Assembly (NCBI GenBank): GCA_021163295.1
Contig: JAGGXD010000005.1
Location: forward strand, 1-37,853
Direction: 5' to 3'
DNA: 37,853 nt
Source: Bacteroidales bacterium
GTDB taxonomy: Bacteria; Bacteroidota; Bacteroidia; Bacteroidales; VadinHA17
A program made the position numbers and the translations under genes. The notes under the pieces are model-generated. The model did not search any database and had not been told where the DNA came from. It saw only the letters and a program-made list of their open reading frames with translations. Each line of letters starts with the position of its first letter. Position 1 is the first letter of the stretch. This document shows positions 7,714 through 16,777 of this stretch, in pieces.

Positions 7714-7730
7714 AAGGTTTTAAAAACCTT
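7714..7730. promoter_or_regulatory. 17-base perfect inverted repeat in a divergent promoter region
   Basis: AAGGTTTT-A-AAAACCTT, perfect over 8 bp per arm, lies between the divergent starts of the tyrosine-rich gene and proS. It directly follows a possible plus-strand -7 element TTACTTTG (7705-7712, one mismatch to TAnnTTTG). It could be an operator or a leader hairpin. AT-rich context tempers confidence. Confidence 0.35.
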
Positions 7731-7768
7731 TTAATAAGAATAAGGCAAATTCCATACCAAAAAAGATT

Positions 7769-9244
7769 ATGGCAAAAGTAATAACAAAGAGAGGTGAGAA
7801 TTATGCACAGTGGTACAATGACATAGTAATAAAAGCAGATCTCGCCGAGAACTCAGTTGTCCGCGGATGCATGATAATAAAACCATATGGATATTCTATA
7901 TGGGAAAAAATGCAATCCGAGCTTGACAGAATGTTTAAAGCTACAGGCCACAGTAATGCCTATTTTCCTTTGTTCATTCCAAAATCCTTTTTCAGTAAGG
8001 AGGCAGAACACGTAAAAGGTTTTGCTAAAGAGTGTGCAATTGTTACTCACTACCGTTTAAAAAACGATCCGGAAGGAAAAGGGCTGGTTGTTGATGAAAA
8101 TGCGAAACTGGAAGAAGAACTGATTGTCCGTCCTACTTCCGAAACAATTATCTGGAACACCTACAAGAATTGGATACAATCCTATCGTGACCTTCCACTG
8201 CTTATTAATCAATGGGCTAACGTGGTGAGATGGGAAATGAGAACCCGGCTTTTTCTCAGGACTACCGAATTCCTTTGGCAGGAAGGTCATACAGCCCATG
8301 CAACCAGAGATGAAGCTATTGAAGAAACAGAAAAAATCGTTGATCTTTATGCTGACTTTGTTGAGAACTACATGGGAGTACCGGTTATTAAAGGATTAAA
8401 ATCAGAGGCTGAAAAATTTGCCGGTGCAATTGACACATATGCTATTGAAACACTTATGCAGGACGGTAAGGCTTTACAAGCCGGAACCTCCCATTTTCTT
8501 GGTCAGAATTTCGCCAGGGCTTTTGATGTTAAATTTACTGATAAAAACGGCAAACAGGATCTGGTCTGGGCTACATCATGGGGAGTCTCTTCCAGACTGA
8601 TAGGCGCTCTGATTATGGCACACTCTGATGATAACGGACTTATACTGCCTCCTAATCTTGCACCAATACAGGTTGTAATTGTTCCTATTTATAAAGGCAA
8701 TAGCGAACTGGTTGAAATATCCAATACGGCTGAAAAAATAAAAGAAACTCTGACTAAAAAAGGCATCTCGGTTAAATACGATAACAGGGATACTCAAAAA
8801 CCCGGTTGGAAATTTGCTGAATATGAACTTAAAGGGGTTCCTGTAAGAATTGCTATCGGACCAAGGGATATTGCTAATGGCACAGTTGAAATTGCACGCA
8901 GGGATACATTAACAAAAGAAGTAATTAAGCAAGAAAATATTTCCGAACATATTGCAGATCTGTTAGTGGAAATTCAAACCAGTATCTTTAACAGAGCAAG
9001 GAATTTCAGAGATGAAAACACCATTAAAGTGGATACTTATGAAGATTTTAAAAGGATTCTTAATGAAAAAGGCGGATTCCTTCTTGCTCACTGGGATGGC
9101 ACTTCTGAAACTGAACAAAAAATAAGTAAAGAAACCAAAGCTACCATACGATGTATCCCGCTTGACGGCAAAAAGGAAAAAGGAAAATGTATCTATACAG
9201 GCAAACCATCCAATCAAAGGGTCGTTTTCGCGAAAGCATATTGA
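7769..9244 (+). CDS. proS: Prolyl-tRNA synthetase, archaeal/eukaryotic type
   Basis: Class II synthetase that charges tRNA-Pro. The 491-residue length and domain order fit the short archaeal-type ProRS without the bacterial editing insertion. Visible blocks are class II motif 2 around [10 protein letters not shown] and [14 protein letters not shown], the proline/ATP site [18 protein letters not shown], and motif 3 [18 protein letters not shown]. An anticodon-binding domain follows ([10 protein letters not shown]...[21 protein letters not shown]). The C-terminal domain ends in Tyr (VVFAKAY), as in archaeal-type enzymes, where the terminal carboxylate reaches the active site. The zinc-like cysteine set is reduced to two ([13 protein letters not shown]). 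No Shine-Dalgarno; the leader is A-rich. Confidence 0.96.
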   Translation: MAKVITKRGENYAQWYNDIVIKADLAENSVVRGCMIIKPYGYSIWEKMQSELDRMFKATGHSNAYFPLFIPKSFFSKEAEHVKGFAKECAIVTHYRLKNDPEGKGLVVDENAKLEEELIVRPTSETIIWNTYKNWIQSYRDLPLLINQWANVVRWEMRTRLFLRTTEFLWQEGHTAHATRDEAIEETEKIVDLYADFVENYMGVPVIKGLKSEAEKFAGAIDTYAIETLMQDGKALQAGTSHFLGQNFARAFDVKFTDKNGKQDLVWATSWGVSSRLIGALIMAHSDDNGLILPPNLAPIQVVIVPIYKGNSELVEISNTAEKIKETLTKKGISVKYDNRDTQKPGWKFAEYELKGVPVRIAIGPRDIANGTVEIARRDTLTKEVIKQENISEHIADLLVEIQTSIFNRARNFRDENTIKVDTYEDFKRILNEKGGFLLAHWDGTSETEQKISKETKATIRCIPLDGKKEKGKCIYTGKPSNQRVVFAKAY

Positions 9245-9251
9245 TCAGAAT

Positions 9252-9301
9252 ACTGGTTACTGGGTGCTGGGTGCTGGTCAACTTTTGACTTTCGACTTTA
9301 T
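9252..9301. repeat. Two adjoining heptamer arrays after proS
   Basis: The first array is ACTGGTT, ACTGGGT, GCTGGGT, GCTGGTC (9252-9279). The second is ACTTTTG, ACTTTCG, ACTTTAT (9281-9301). Both have period 7 with drifting copies. The second array contains the TTTG that serves as the -33 element of the next promoter. The first shares the word GGTTACTGG with arrays at 2822-2835 (reverse complement) and 33891-33911. Confidence 0.85.
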
Positions 9302-9314
9302 TAACATACCTTTG
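9284..9314 (+). promoter_or_regulatory. Promoter of the M49-like lipoprotein gene
   Basis: TTTG (9284-9287), 19 bases, TACCTTTG (9307-9314): a full match to the Bacteroidota consensus. Expected start near 9320, leader about 40 bases. The -33 element lies inside a heptamer array. Confidence 0.75.
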
Positions 9315-9358
9315 TTAATCGCATTATAGCCATTATTAATTCATTAAACATTTATATC

Positions 9359-11005
9359 ATGAAAAAACTATTGTATATGTTTCTTTTTCTATCACTCATT
9401 ATTTGGACAGGTTGTAATAATGTTCAAAAAGAAACTAAAAACGATTCTACGGAAATTCAACAAAAAGTGGATGAATTTGTTAAGGTTTCACTTAAATCTG
9501 ACATGATAAATAATTTGTCAGACAATCAGAAAGAACTGTTAGGCTACCTGTTCAGTGCTGCCGATATCATGAATGATATATACTGGAAAGAAGCCTTTGG
9601 AGACAAAGAATCTCTTATTAATGAAATAGATGATCCTGCAACAATTGATTTTGTAAAGATCAACTTTGGTCCGTGGGAAAGGTTAAACGGGAATGAACCG
9701 TTCCTGGAAAATTATGGTCCGAAACCCGCAGGAGCAAATTTTTATCCTGCTGACTTAGCCAAAGAAGAATTTGAAACTTTTGCAGATCCTGATAAAGCAA
9801 GTCTTTATACAATTGTTATCAGGGATGAAAACGGAATACTGAAAACTGTACCTTACCATATAGCCTTTCAGGAAGAAACTGAAAAAGCTGCTGAACTTCT
9901 CCTAAAAGCTGCTGATTTAGCTGATAATGAAAGCTTTAAGACTTATCTTAATCTTAGAGCAGAAGCTTTACTTACAGATGATTATTTCGAAAGCGACATG
10001 GCATGGATGGATCTCAGCAATAATAATATTGACATTGTTATTGGTCCGATAGAAAATTACGAAGATGGGTTATTCAATTATAAAGCAGCACATGAGGCTT
10101 TTGTTTTGTTGAAAGATCAGGAATGGAGTAAACTGCTTGACAAATTCGCCGGTCTTCTACCTGAACTTCAGAAAAGTCTTCCGGTTGATGACAAATACAA
10201 GACAGAAGTTACGGGTAGTGATTCTGATCTCGGTGTTTATGATGTTGTTTTCTGTGCAGGCGATTGCAATGCTGGCAGTAAAACCATAGCAATAAACCTC
10301 CCAAATGATGAACGTGTTCATGCTCAGAAAGGATCGCGTAAGCTTCAATTGAAAAATGCCATGCAGTATAAATTTGATAAAATACTTGTCCCGATATCCA
10401 ATGTGTTAATCGTTGAAGAACAGCGAAAACATGTAAAGTTTGAGGCTTTCTTTCAGAATACAATGTTCCATGAAACCGCACATGGACTTGGCATAAATAA
10501 CACTATCAATGATAAAGGAACAGTGCGTCATGCACTTAAAGAACAATACAGTGCAATAGAAGAAGGCAAAGCTGATATTGTTGGCTTATTCTTAGTTAAA
10601 AAACTGGCTGAGATGGGTGAATTGGGAGAAAAGGACCTGATGGATAATTATGTAACATTCATGGCCAGTATTTTCCGTTCAATTCGTTTTGGAGTAGCCA
10701 GTTCGCATGGAAAAGCTAATATGATCAGGTTTTACTTCTTCCAGGAACAAGGAGCATTTACCAAAAATGAAGAAACCGGTATGTATAGCGTTAATTTCGA
10801 TAAAATGACCGAAGCAATGGAACTGCTTGCAAATAAACTCCTTGTTATTCAAGGGGATGGCAATTATGAAGAAGCAAAAAAGCTTGTTGAAGAAAAAGGA
10901 TTCATAAGAGAAGAATTACAGAATGATCTGGATAAGATCGCAAAAGAAGGAATCCCGAGAGACATAAGGTTTATTCAGGGGAAAGAGATTGTTGGATTGC
11001 AGTAA
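9359..11005 (+). CDS. M49-like (dipeptidyl-peptidase III-related) zinc metallohydrolase lipoprotein
   Basis: A 548-residue exported lipoprotein (lipobox ending Cys19, WTGC). It carries the zinc signature HETAH (371-375) and a downstream EEGKAD (401-406), 26 residues after the second His. DPP III enzymes have HExxxH plus EExxxAE/D; here the first motif is a pentapeptide HExxH. Pentapeptide DPP III variants are known (I recall one from Caldithrix). Predicted ligands are H371, H375 and E402 (or E401), with E372 as catalytic base. The N-terminal half (FGPWERLNGNEPFLENYGPKP, then DDYFESDMAWMDL) also resembles M49 proteins, including the substrate-side region. It probably trims peptides in the periplasm or at the surface. 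It has its own promoter and is convergent with the AdiC-like gene. Metal role firm, exact specificity inferred. Confidence 0.82.
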   Translation: MKKLLYMFLFLSLIIWTGCNNVQKETKNDSTEIQQKVDEFVKVSLKSDMINNLSDNQKELLGYLFSAADIMNDIYWKEAFGDKESLINEIDDPATIDFVKINFGPWERLNGNEPFLENYGPKPAGANFYPADLAKEEFETFADPDKASLYTIVIRDENGILKTVPYHIAFQEETEKAAELLLKAADLADNESFKTYLNLRAEALLTDDYFESDMAWMDLSNNNIDIVIGPIENYEDGLFNYKAAHEAFVLLKDQEWSKLLDKFAGLLPELQKSLPVDDKYKTEVTGSDSDLGVYDVVFCAGDCNAGSKTIAINLPNDERVHAQKGSRKLQLKNAMQYKFDKILVPISNVLIVEEQRKHVKFEAFFQNTMFHETAHGLGINNTINDKGTVRHALKEQYSAIEEGKADIVGLFLVKKLAEMGELGEKDLMDNYVTFMASIFRSIRFGVASSHGKANMIRFYFFQEQGAFTKNEETGMYSVNFDKMTEAMELLANKLLVIQGDGNYEEAKKLVEEKGFIREELQNDLDKIAKEGIPRDIRFIQGKEIVGLQ

Positions 11006-11042
11006 AATTCTGCCTTTTTCAACTGTAATCTTTTAATGTTTC

Positions 11043-11070
11043 GGGTTACGGATTACGGGTTACGGATTCG
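11043..11070. repeat. Heptamer array GGRTTAC overlapping the permease stop codon
   Basis: GGGTTAC, GGATTAC, GGGTTAC, GGATTCG: four units of period 7 with alternating third base. The permease stop codon (11046-11048, minus strand) lies within the first unit, so the last residues of the protein (SVTRNP) are encoded by repeat DNA. Confidence 0.88.
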
Positions 11071-12392
11071 TGTGGGTGTGGGGTTTTCTTAAGCCAGAGA
11101 TAAAATGGAACTCCGGCAAGAAGGAGCAATAATCCCAGACCAATTATCTCCAGTCCCAAACTAACCACTGCCCAAATTGAAAACAGAAATGCCAGGAAGG
11201 AAATAATTGATTTCGCTATAAACTGTTTGTAACCATATTTTTTATGCTTGCGGAAGTATATTACCAGTTCAGATGCCGTTGATAGCAGATAAGGCAAAAG
11301 GGTTGCAAGAGTAGCCACCATAATTATAAAAGTAAACATTTCAACCAAATCTCGTGTATAATTCAAAAAAATAAGTACTGTTGCCAGTATACTTGAAATA
11401 ACCAATCCGAATATCGGAATATTCTTTTTTGAAGTTCTTTTGAATATTTTTGGAAAAACATCATTTTTTGCTGCAGCCATCGGTAACTGTCCCTGAAGAA
11501 GTATCCATCCGTTCAATGCTCCAAAACATGCAACAACCGCCCCACCTGCCACTGCATACCCTGCCCATGAATTCCAGATAGTGTTTGCTGCATCAGCAAA
11601 TGGAGCAGTAGAGGTTGTAAGTGCCTCAGGGGAAATAATCCCCATCACTGCAACAGTACTACTAATATAGATCACTGCTACCAGCAATGTTCCAAATATT
11701 GTAGCTCGTGGAATTGTCCGCTCCGGATCTCTTATTTTATCTGCAGGAATAGTAACCGATTCAAGACCGAGAAATGCCCATAATGTAAGGGCTGCAGTTC
11801 GTCCGATTGCTGAAAAATCAGATTCCCCGCTTAAATTGAACGGTTTAAAGTTCCCGGGGTCAAAATAGAAATAGCCAAATATCACTATTGCAACAAGCGG
11901 AAGAATCTTCAAAATAGTGAGAACAAGCTGGACATATCCAACCTTTTTTATTTCAAAAGTGTTGATCCAGGTAAAAAGCCAGATTGCCGAAATTGCAAGT
12001 AATCCTGACAAAAGATGATTCTCAGCTAACCCGGGCCAAAAGAAACCAAGATAACTAATTGCCGCTACAGAAATTGCAGCATTCCCCGACCATATTGAAA
12101 TCCAGTAACCCCATGCCACAAAGAAACCTGCCAGATCACCAAAACTTTTTCTTGCATAGATATATGGACCGCCAGTCCCCTTTACAATTCTGCTTAAACG
12201 TGCAAATACAATAGCGAGAAGAATAGCTCCTGCCGTAGAAAAAACCCAGCCAAGAACCGAAATACCACCAAACAATCCAAGGGTAGCAGGAATCAGGAAA
12301 ATTCCGGAACCTATCATATTACCCGAAACAAGGGCGGTACTCATCCACAATCCTAATTTCTGCCCAGAATTTGTTTCCGGTTTTTTACTCAT
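11046..12392 (-). CDS. APC-superfamily amino-acid permease, AdiC-like antiporter
   Basis: A 448-residue, 12-helix inner-membrane carrier. The unwound TM1 motif GSGIF (28-32) and the residues equivalent to AdiC's substrate site are present: Tyr96 (GYW), Trp205 (TLWAFLGLES) and Trp296 (NGWILL). These match AdiC Tyr93, Trp202 and Trp293 with a constant offset of three. AdiC exchanges arginine for agmatine, so a cationic amino-acid/amine antiporter is likely here. Arginine/ornithine exchange would fit the ornithine carbamoyltransferase and carbamate kinase genes 19 kb away. The C-terminus runs into a heptamer array (11043-11070), so the last six residues are probably dispensable. It lies downstream of the MttB-like gene on the same strand, with a 176-base gap that holds no recognised motif. 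Substrate is inferred. Confidence 0.87.
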   Translation of the reverse strand: MSKKPETNSGQKLGLWMSTALVSGNMIGSGIFLIPATLGLFGGISVLGWVFSTAGAILLAIVFARLSRIVKGTGGPYIYARKSFGDLAGFFVAWGYWISIWSGNAAISVAAISYLGFFWPGLAENHLLSGLLAISAIWLFTWINTFEIKKVGYVQLVLTILKILPLVAIVIFGYFYFDPGNFKPFNLSGESDFSAIGRTAALTLWAFLGLESVTIPADKIRDPERTIPRATIFGTLLVAVIYISSTVAVMGIISPEALTTSTAPFADAANTIWNSWAGYAVAGGAVVACFGALNGWILLQGQLPMAAAKNDVFPKIFKRTSKKNIPIFGLVISSILATVLIFLNYTRDLVEMFTFIIMVATLATLLPYLLSTASELVIYFRKHKKYGYKQFIAKSIISFLAFLFSIWAVVSLGLEIIGLGLLLLLAGVPFYLWLKKTPHPHESVTRNP

Positions 12393-12568
12393 GCTATTGT
12401 TCTGTTTTAGGAACTGGGACTAACTATTCTAACATATTGAAACTTCACTCTCTTTGCTTTTCTTGCTTAGCCTTAACCTTTGTATTGGCTTTATTGCAGA
12501 CTGCCAATTGTCTACTTTATTTATGAAGTGTGAAAATTATCCGCCAGATGTTAAAGCCATATGACTGA

Positions 12569-14017
12569 TCATTCAATTCGCGATGCTGCTTTCTTTATAA
12601 ATCCCTCCCCTTTGCTGATAAGTTCTTGGTAATTAGGAGGTGTCACCAAATTGTCTATCAAGTTAAGAGTGTGTTTTTCAAGAAGATCAATTGCTTTAGG
12701 ATTACCTTCATTCATCCATTTTTCCAAAGTTTTTCCGGGCCACACCGGATTGTTTTCTATCTCTTTCCTGTAATTTTTAAGAGTACTTTCAGAAGTAAGA
12801 AAATCTCCACCCGGACCGGCAGAATCTATTTCATCCAATACTGCTGATTTCTCATCCATCAAAAAGCCACTTGCAAAATTCTTTGACATTTTAATTATTT
12901 TGTCTGCATAAACCGCTGAAGTAGGAGAAAAAACAAGGGAATCAAAATTGGAGCCAACAAAAGGAGCCATTCCAACCTTTCCTAAACAACTGGTTAAATG
13001 ATTCATCCATAGCGTATTGCTTGCAGGCAAATCAGGTCCCCATCCGTTACCACTGCCTGATGTGCCACAGTGCGGAATACGATAATATTCCATCATTTCA
13101 GCGCAGGCAAGATTCATTAGAAATGACTGCTGAGTATAGATGTTACTCATAGTAGCCATATCGAATCCTGCAGGAAGGCTTCCAAGAACAATGGGAGTTC
13201 CTTCTTTTATTAACTGACTCAATACAAGCCCTGCCAGTAATTCAGCATTTAATAAAGCTATTGTACCAACTGAAGAATAAGGAGTCGTTGCCCCATACAT
13301 ACTATAATTTGAAAAAATAATGGGTAATCCCCTTTGAATAGTTGCAATCATTTTCTCAACCGAACTTTCATTCAGAACTAACGGAGTAATAGGGTTTATG
13401 TATGGTAATACAAATGGTTTTTCGGAAATATCTCCGTGAAGATGTTCAAGAAGATCAAATACCTTTGAAATTGTTTTATCTTTCAATACAAGAATAATAA
13501 GAGGTTTTTCTGTATTAACATACATGTCCAGAACCCCGTATAAATCAGAAATATCTGATGAAACATCCGAAGGGATACCAATAGTTGAGATAACATCAAT
13601 ATTTGGTAATACTTCACCCAAACGTGCGGAAACCTCCATATGTTTTCTTAAAAACTTAACTACCTTACCTGATCCGGGCTCCTGGTAATGAATATTTGTT
13701 ACTCCAATCCCGAAACGGGTTTTATCAAGATAATTCGCACCTATAATAAAAGCAGGTTTCCCCGATCTGTTAAATAGTGTTAAATCAGAAGGAGCTGCTT
13801 TTATAGCCCAATCAACCAGTTCCCGTGATAAAAAGATCCTGTTATTCTTTTCAATTGCAGTTCCGGCTTTCCTGAGAATCTTTCTGGCTTCAGGAGAATC
13901 AACCCTTATACCTGTTGAAAGAAGAATCTTTATCGAGTACTCATGTATCCCACCTTTCTGTTCATCTGTGAGCAAATTAAGATGAGGAATAACTTTGTCT
14001 GATCCTGTTATAGCCAT
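12569..14017 (-). CDS. Trimethylamine methyltransferase (MttB)-superfamily protein without pyrrolysine
   Basis: A 482-residue TIM-barrel methyltransferase of the MttB superfamily (COG5598). Blocks I recognise are the N-terminal EYSIKILLSTGIRVDSPEAR and GVLDMYVNTEKPLIILV. Later blocks are PITPLVLNESSVEKMIA, ANAELLAGL-type sequence (NAELLAGLVLSQL) and GTPIVLGSLPAGFDMATM. The frame is full length with no in-frame amber codon, so it belongs to the non-Pyl group. Characterised members of that group (MtgB, MtpB, MtcB, MtyB) demethylate glycine betaine, proline betaine, carnitine or butyrobetaine and pass the methyl group to a corrinoid protein. No corrinoid protein, MtqA-type or RamA activator gene lies in the window. 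It forms an operon with the upstream small membrane protein (15-base gap), and the AdiC-like carrier follows. Substrate unknown. Confidence 0.87.
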   Translation of the reverse strand: MAITGSDKVIPHLNLLTDEQKGGIHEYSIKILLSTGIRVDSPEARKILRKAGTAIEKNNRIFLSRELVDWAIKAAPSDLTLFNRSGKPAFIIGANYLDKTRFGIGVTNIHYQEPGSGKVVKFLRKHMEVSARLGEVLPNIDVISTIGIPSDVSSDISDLYGVLDMYVNTEKPLIILVLKDKTISKVFDLLEHLHGDISEKPFVLPYINPITPLVLNESSVEKMIATIQRGLPIIFSNYSMYGATTPYSSVGTIALLNAELLAGLVLSQLIKEGTPIVLGSLPAGFDMATMSNIYTQQSFLMNLACAEMMEYYRIPHCGTSGSGNGWGPDLPASNTLWMNHLTSCLGKVGMAPFVGSNFDSLVFSPTSAVYADKIIKMSKNFASGFLMDEKSAVLDEIDSAGPGGDFLTSESTLKNYRKEIENNPVWPGKTLEKWMNEGNPKAIDLLEKHTLNLIDNLVTPPNYQELISKGEGFIKKAASRIE

Positions 14018-14032
14018 TCATGTACTGTTTTG

Positions 14033-14461
14033 TTATCTTTTCATAATCAAATTATAATAATACTCTAAACTTGAACCAAACAAAGCAAGTCCCAGTCCAA
14101 TATACACAGGGGCAAGAAATAACCTTGGTACATAATCAGTTTTCCTCAAAAAGACTCCCATGCTTACCATCACAGCAATAAGCAGATAACTTTTCCAGGA
14201 TTGGAAAGCAAAAACACATGCATTTTCCGGCAGGTTTTTTATTCTGTAAATATTTTTCCTGGCAATTTTTCTAAACCCAGTTATTGCAATAATGACTCCT
14301 AAAAAAATCCCACCCACAATTGCGATAATAATTTCAATATTACTAAGCATATTGAACCAACAGACCGCAAAATAATTTAGCAAAATCCCTATTGCACTCC
14401 ACATAATTGCAGAAATTCCGATAAGTATATTATTATTAACACCTGGTTTGGGAATATCCAT
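14033..14461 (-). CDS. Small four-helix membrane protein, unknown
   Basis: I do not recognise a characterised family. The 142 residues show about four hydrophobic helices: near 13-32, 42-62, 91-106 and 115-132. A basic cytoplasmic-type loop (FRKIARKNIYRIKNLPENAC) lies between helices 2 and 3, and the short tail YYYNLIMKR ends the protein. It is the first gene of a unit with the MttB-like methyltransferase 15 bases downstream. This suggests a linked role, for example membrane docking or substrate entry, but that is inference. Two near-matches to the minus-strand -7 element (TTACTTTG, TTAGTTTG) lie in the A+T-rich gap upstream. Confidence 0.75.
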   Translation of the reverse strand: MDIPKPGVNNNILIGISAIMWSAIGILLNYFAVCWFNMLSNIEIIIAIVGGIFLGVIIAITGFRKIARKNIYRIKNLPENACVFAFQSWKSYLLIAVMVSMGVFLRKTDYVPRLFLAPVYIGLGLALFGSSLEYYYNLIMKR

Positions 14462-14577
14462 TAATTAATTTGTTTCTGAATTTTAGCACAAAACAGACTG
14501 ACATTATCAATAAAGCTAAACACAAAGTAAACAATTTTAAATATTATAATCTGCAGCTTCAAACTAATACATAACAT

Positions 14578-14585
14578 TATCTTTG
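14578..14585 (+). promoter_or_regulatory. -7 promoter element of the Omp85-family gene
   Basis: TATCTTTG fits TAnnTTTG exactly and is followed by C, as often seen. It implies a leader of about 145 bases before the ATG at 14737. No good -33 element was found. The rest of the 14462-14736 gap holds nothing else I can name. Confidence 0.45.
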
Positions 14586-14736
14586 CAGAATAAAATATTT
14601 ATGTTAAAATTTAGGGTCGTAAAATTTAATACTTTATAATTCATGTCTTTATATTTTAATTTTCAACGGTCACATATAGCTCACATGAATAAAAACTAAT
14701 CATCCCACTGTGTGTCAAAATAGATTAAATTTTTTT

Positions 14737-16722
14737 ATGTTCGGTTCATACTTTGGTTTTAGTCTGAACATTAGCACTCCGGGTAAATTGTCAAAGATCC
14801 TGTCTCATATTATATTAATTCATAAGTATGTAGTAGTAATAGTACTATTCCTGGTAATAGTTCCTTTCGTCACCGGACAAGAACCAGATAGCCTCATAGT
14901 ACGAAAAGGAAATTATTTTCTAATTGGAGACAGTATTGTACATATACCGGGCGATTCTATCCATTTTTTGGAATATTATATCCTTGCTCCAACTGATTCC
15001 TTAAATATAAAAAAAACAAAAGGATTCTATGATTCTTTGAAATTGAAAGCAAGTAAGCATAAATGGACAAGTGAATTATACAGTTGGTTGTTTACAAATG
15101 CTCCGGTACGTAATTATCTTGCAAAAACAGATAAAAGTGAGCAGGGATTTATTCAATATGAGGGAAAAATCATTCATAATGTCAGAGTCTTAGAACTCAA
15201 CCCATTTGGTCCCATGATTCGTGATACATCCATTATTGACACCTCATGGATAAACAAAACACTGAATAAAATACATATCAAAACAAAAGAAAAATATATA
15301 CGAAATAATCTGATAATTAAAAAAGGAGATAAAGTTAACCCTTATGTTCTGGCTGATAATGAAAGAATTATCAGGAATCTGCCTTATATTGAAGATGCCA
15401 AAATAATTCTTATTCCTGTTTCGGATGAAACTGTTGATGTTCTGCTAATCACTAAAGATAAATTTTCCATAGGATTAGACCTGCAATTCTCTGATATTAA
15501 TTCAGGGAAATTGGAAATCTATGATAAGAACATTATTGGCATCGGCCATGAACTTAAAACTAATCTGTTTTTTAACTATGATGAAGATCCAAGCTGGGGA
15601 TATGAAGGTGTTTACAAAATAAATAATATCAGGGGTAGTTTTATTAAAGGGATTATAAATTACAAAAATGCTTTCAATACTGAATCATTCGGGATAAATC
15701 TTTCAAGAAAATTCTTCACTCCAAATACTAAATATGCAGGAGGAATAATTATCAGGAATACATCTACCTATGAAGATCTGGATACTATGCTCCTCCCTGA
15801 ACCACTTAAATATGGATATCAGGATTATTGGCTGGGCAGATCATTCATCCTTGATCAAGCATCAAGATCACGCTTGATTATCTCCGGCAGATATCTGTTC
15901 AATAATATTTATGAAAGACCGGAAATTGATGAATATTCTTACTACGATCTTCACCATTTCCAATTGTACCTGGGAAGTATTGCATTTTCTAAACAAAAGT
16001 ATTACAAATCAAACCTGATCTATAATTACGGAACTACTGAGGATATCCCTTATGGTTATTTACTTGAGTTTACCGGAGGATATGAGAATAATGAATTTTT
16101 TAACCGTTATTATACCGGGGTGGAATTCTCACATGGGAATTTCATTAAGAACCTTGGCTATTTTCATACTAGCATAGGATTTGCCGGGTTTTTATCAGAA
16201 CAACGATACCGTCAGGGATTATTTCATATTAAATCAGGTTATTTCACAAATCTTCTTCCTTTTAATAATTACCACCTAAGACACTTTATTAATATCGATT
16301 ATAACATAGGTATCAGGCGATTTGAAGATGAGTACATTAACATCTCAAACGAAAATGGAATACGAGGTCTTAGCAGCGATAGTCTCAGAGGAACACATCG
16401 TTTAACAATGAGTCTTGAAACCGTTGCCTTCTCCCCCTTCTATGTTTATGGATTCCGGTTTGCCTTATACGGTTTTACAGATCTTGGATTTATCGGATCA
16501 AACAAGTTTAATGTTTTTAGAAATGATCTGTACTCAGCTATCGGGGTCGGACTGAGAATCAGGAATGAAAGACTTGTTTTTAAAACATTTCAGATACGCC
16601 TGGCTTTTTATCCAAGACTTCCGGCTGATTATTCAAAACAATTTATTTATATATCCGGTGAAAGATTGTTCGACCCAAGGGATTTTGATGTGGATGCTCC
16701 CGGAATTCTGGAATTCAGATGA
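14737..16722 (+). CDS. Omp85/BamA-TamA-like outer-membrane protein with POTRA domain
   Basis: About 661 residues. After an N-terminal signal segment (VVVIVLFLVIVPFVTGQ) comes a soluble region with at least one POTRA domain. It is visible as EKYIRNNLIIKKGDKVNPYV, ADNERIIRNLPYIEDAKI and VLLITKDKFSIG, the classic alpha-beta pattern. It is followed by a C-terminal barrel of about 430 residues ending in an aromatic-basic pair (LEFR). Such proteins insert or export other proteins or lipids across the outer membrane. It is not the main BamA: too short, with too few POTRA repeats. The start is uncertain: a GTG at 14710 adds nine residues, and a TTG at 14788 would give the most normal signal peptide (MSKILSHIIL...). 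It lies 55 bases before tilS, possibly co-transcribed. Confidence 0.8.
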   Translation: MFGSYFGFSLNISTPGKLSKILSHIILIHKYVVVIVLFLVIVPFVTGQEPDSLIVRKGNYFLIGDSIVHIPGDSIHFLEYYILAPTDSLNIKKTKGFYDSLKLKASKHKWTSELYSWLFTNAPVRNYLAKTDKSEQGFIQYEGKIIHNVRVLELNPFGPMIRDTSIIDTSWINKTLNKIHIKTKEKYIRNNLIIKKGDKVNPYVLADNERIIRNLPYIEDAKIILIPVSDETVDVLLITKDKFSIGLDLQFSDINSGKLEIYDKNIIGIGHELKTNLFFNYDEDPSWGYEGVYKINNIRGSFIKGIINYKNAFNTESFGINLSRKFFTPNTKYAGGIIIRNTSTYEDLDTMLLPEPLKYGYQDYWLGRSFILDQASRSRLIISGRYLFNNIYERPEIDEYSYYDLHHFQLYLGSIAFSKQKYYKSNLIYNYGTTEDIPYGYLLEFTGGYENNEFFNRYYTGVEFSHGNFIKNLGYFHTSIGFAGFLSEQRYRQGLFHIKSGYFTNLLPFNNYHLRHFINIDYNIGIRRFEDEYINISNENGIRGLSSDSLRGTHRLTMSLETVAFSPFYVYGFRFALYGFTDLGFIGSNKFNVFRNDLYSAIGVGLRIRNERLVFKTFQIRLAFYPRLPADYSKQFIYISGERLFDPRDFDVDAPGILEFR

Positions 16723-16777
16723 TAGCCTGTAATTTTTATAAAAAAAATCGTATTTTACCATAAAATCTCTGCAATCT

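Noticed and set aside
12440-12520. CTTTGC/CTTGCTT-like words upstream of the permease as another heptamer array
   Set aside because: Spacing is irregular and units too diverged; not distinguishable from T/C-rich chance sequence.
12569-14017. Possible pyrrolysine-containing methyltransferase
   Set aside because: The gene is open from start to stop with no in-frame TAG, and family length is complete, so no amber readthrough is needed.
14710-14736. GTG start extending the Omp85-family protein
   Set aside because: It would lengthen an already over-long n-region before the signal helix. ATG at 14737, or TTG at 14788, gives a better signal peptide.
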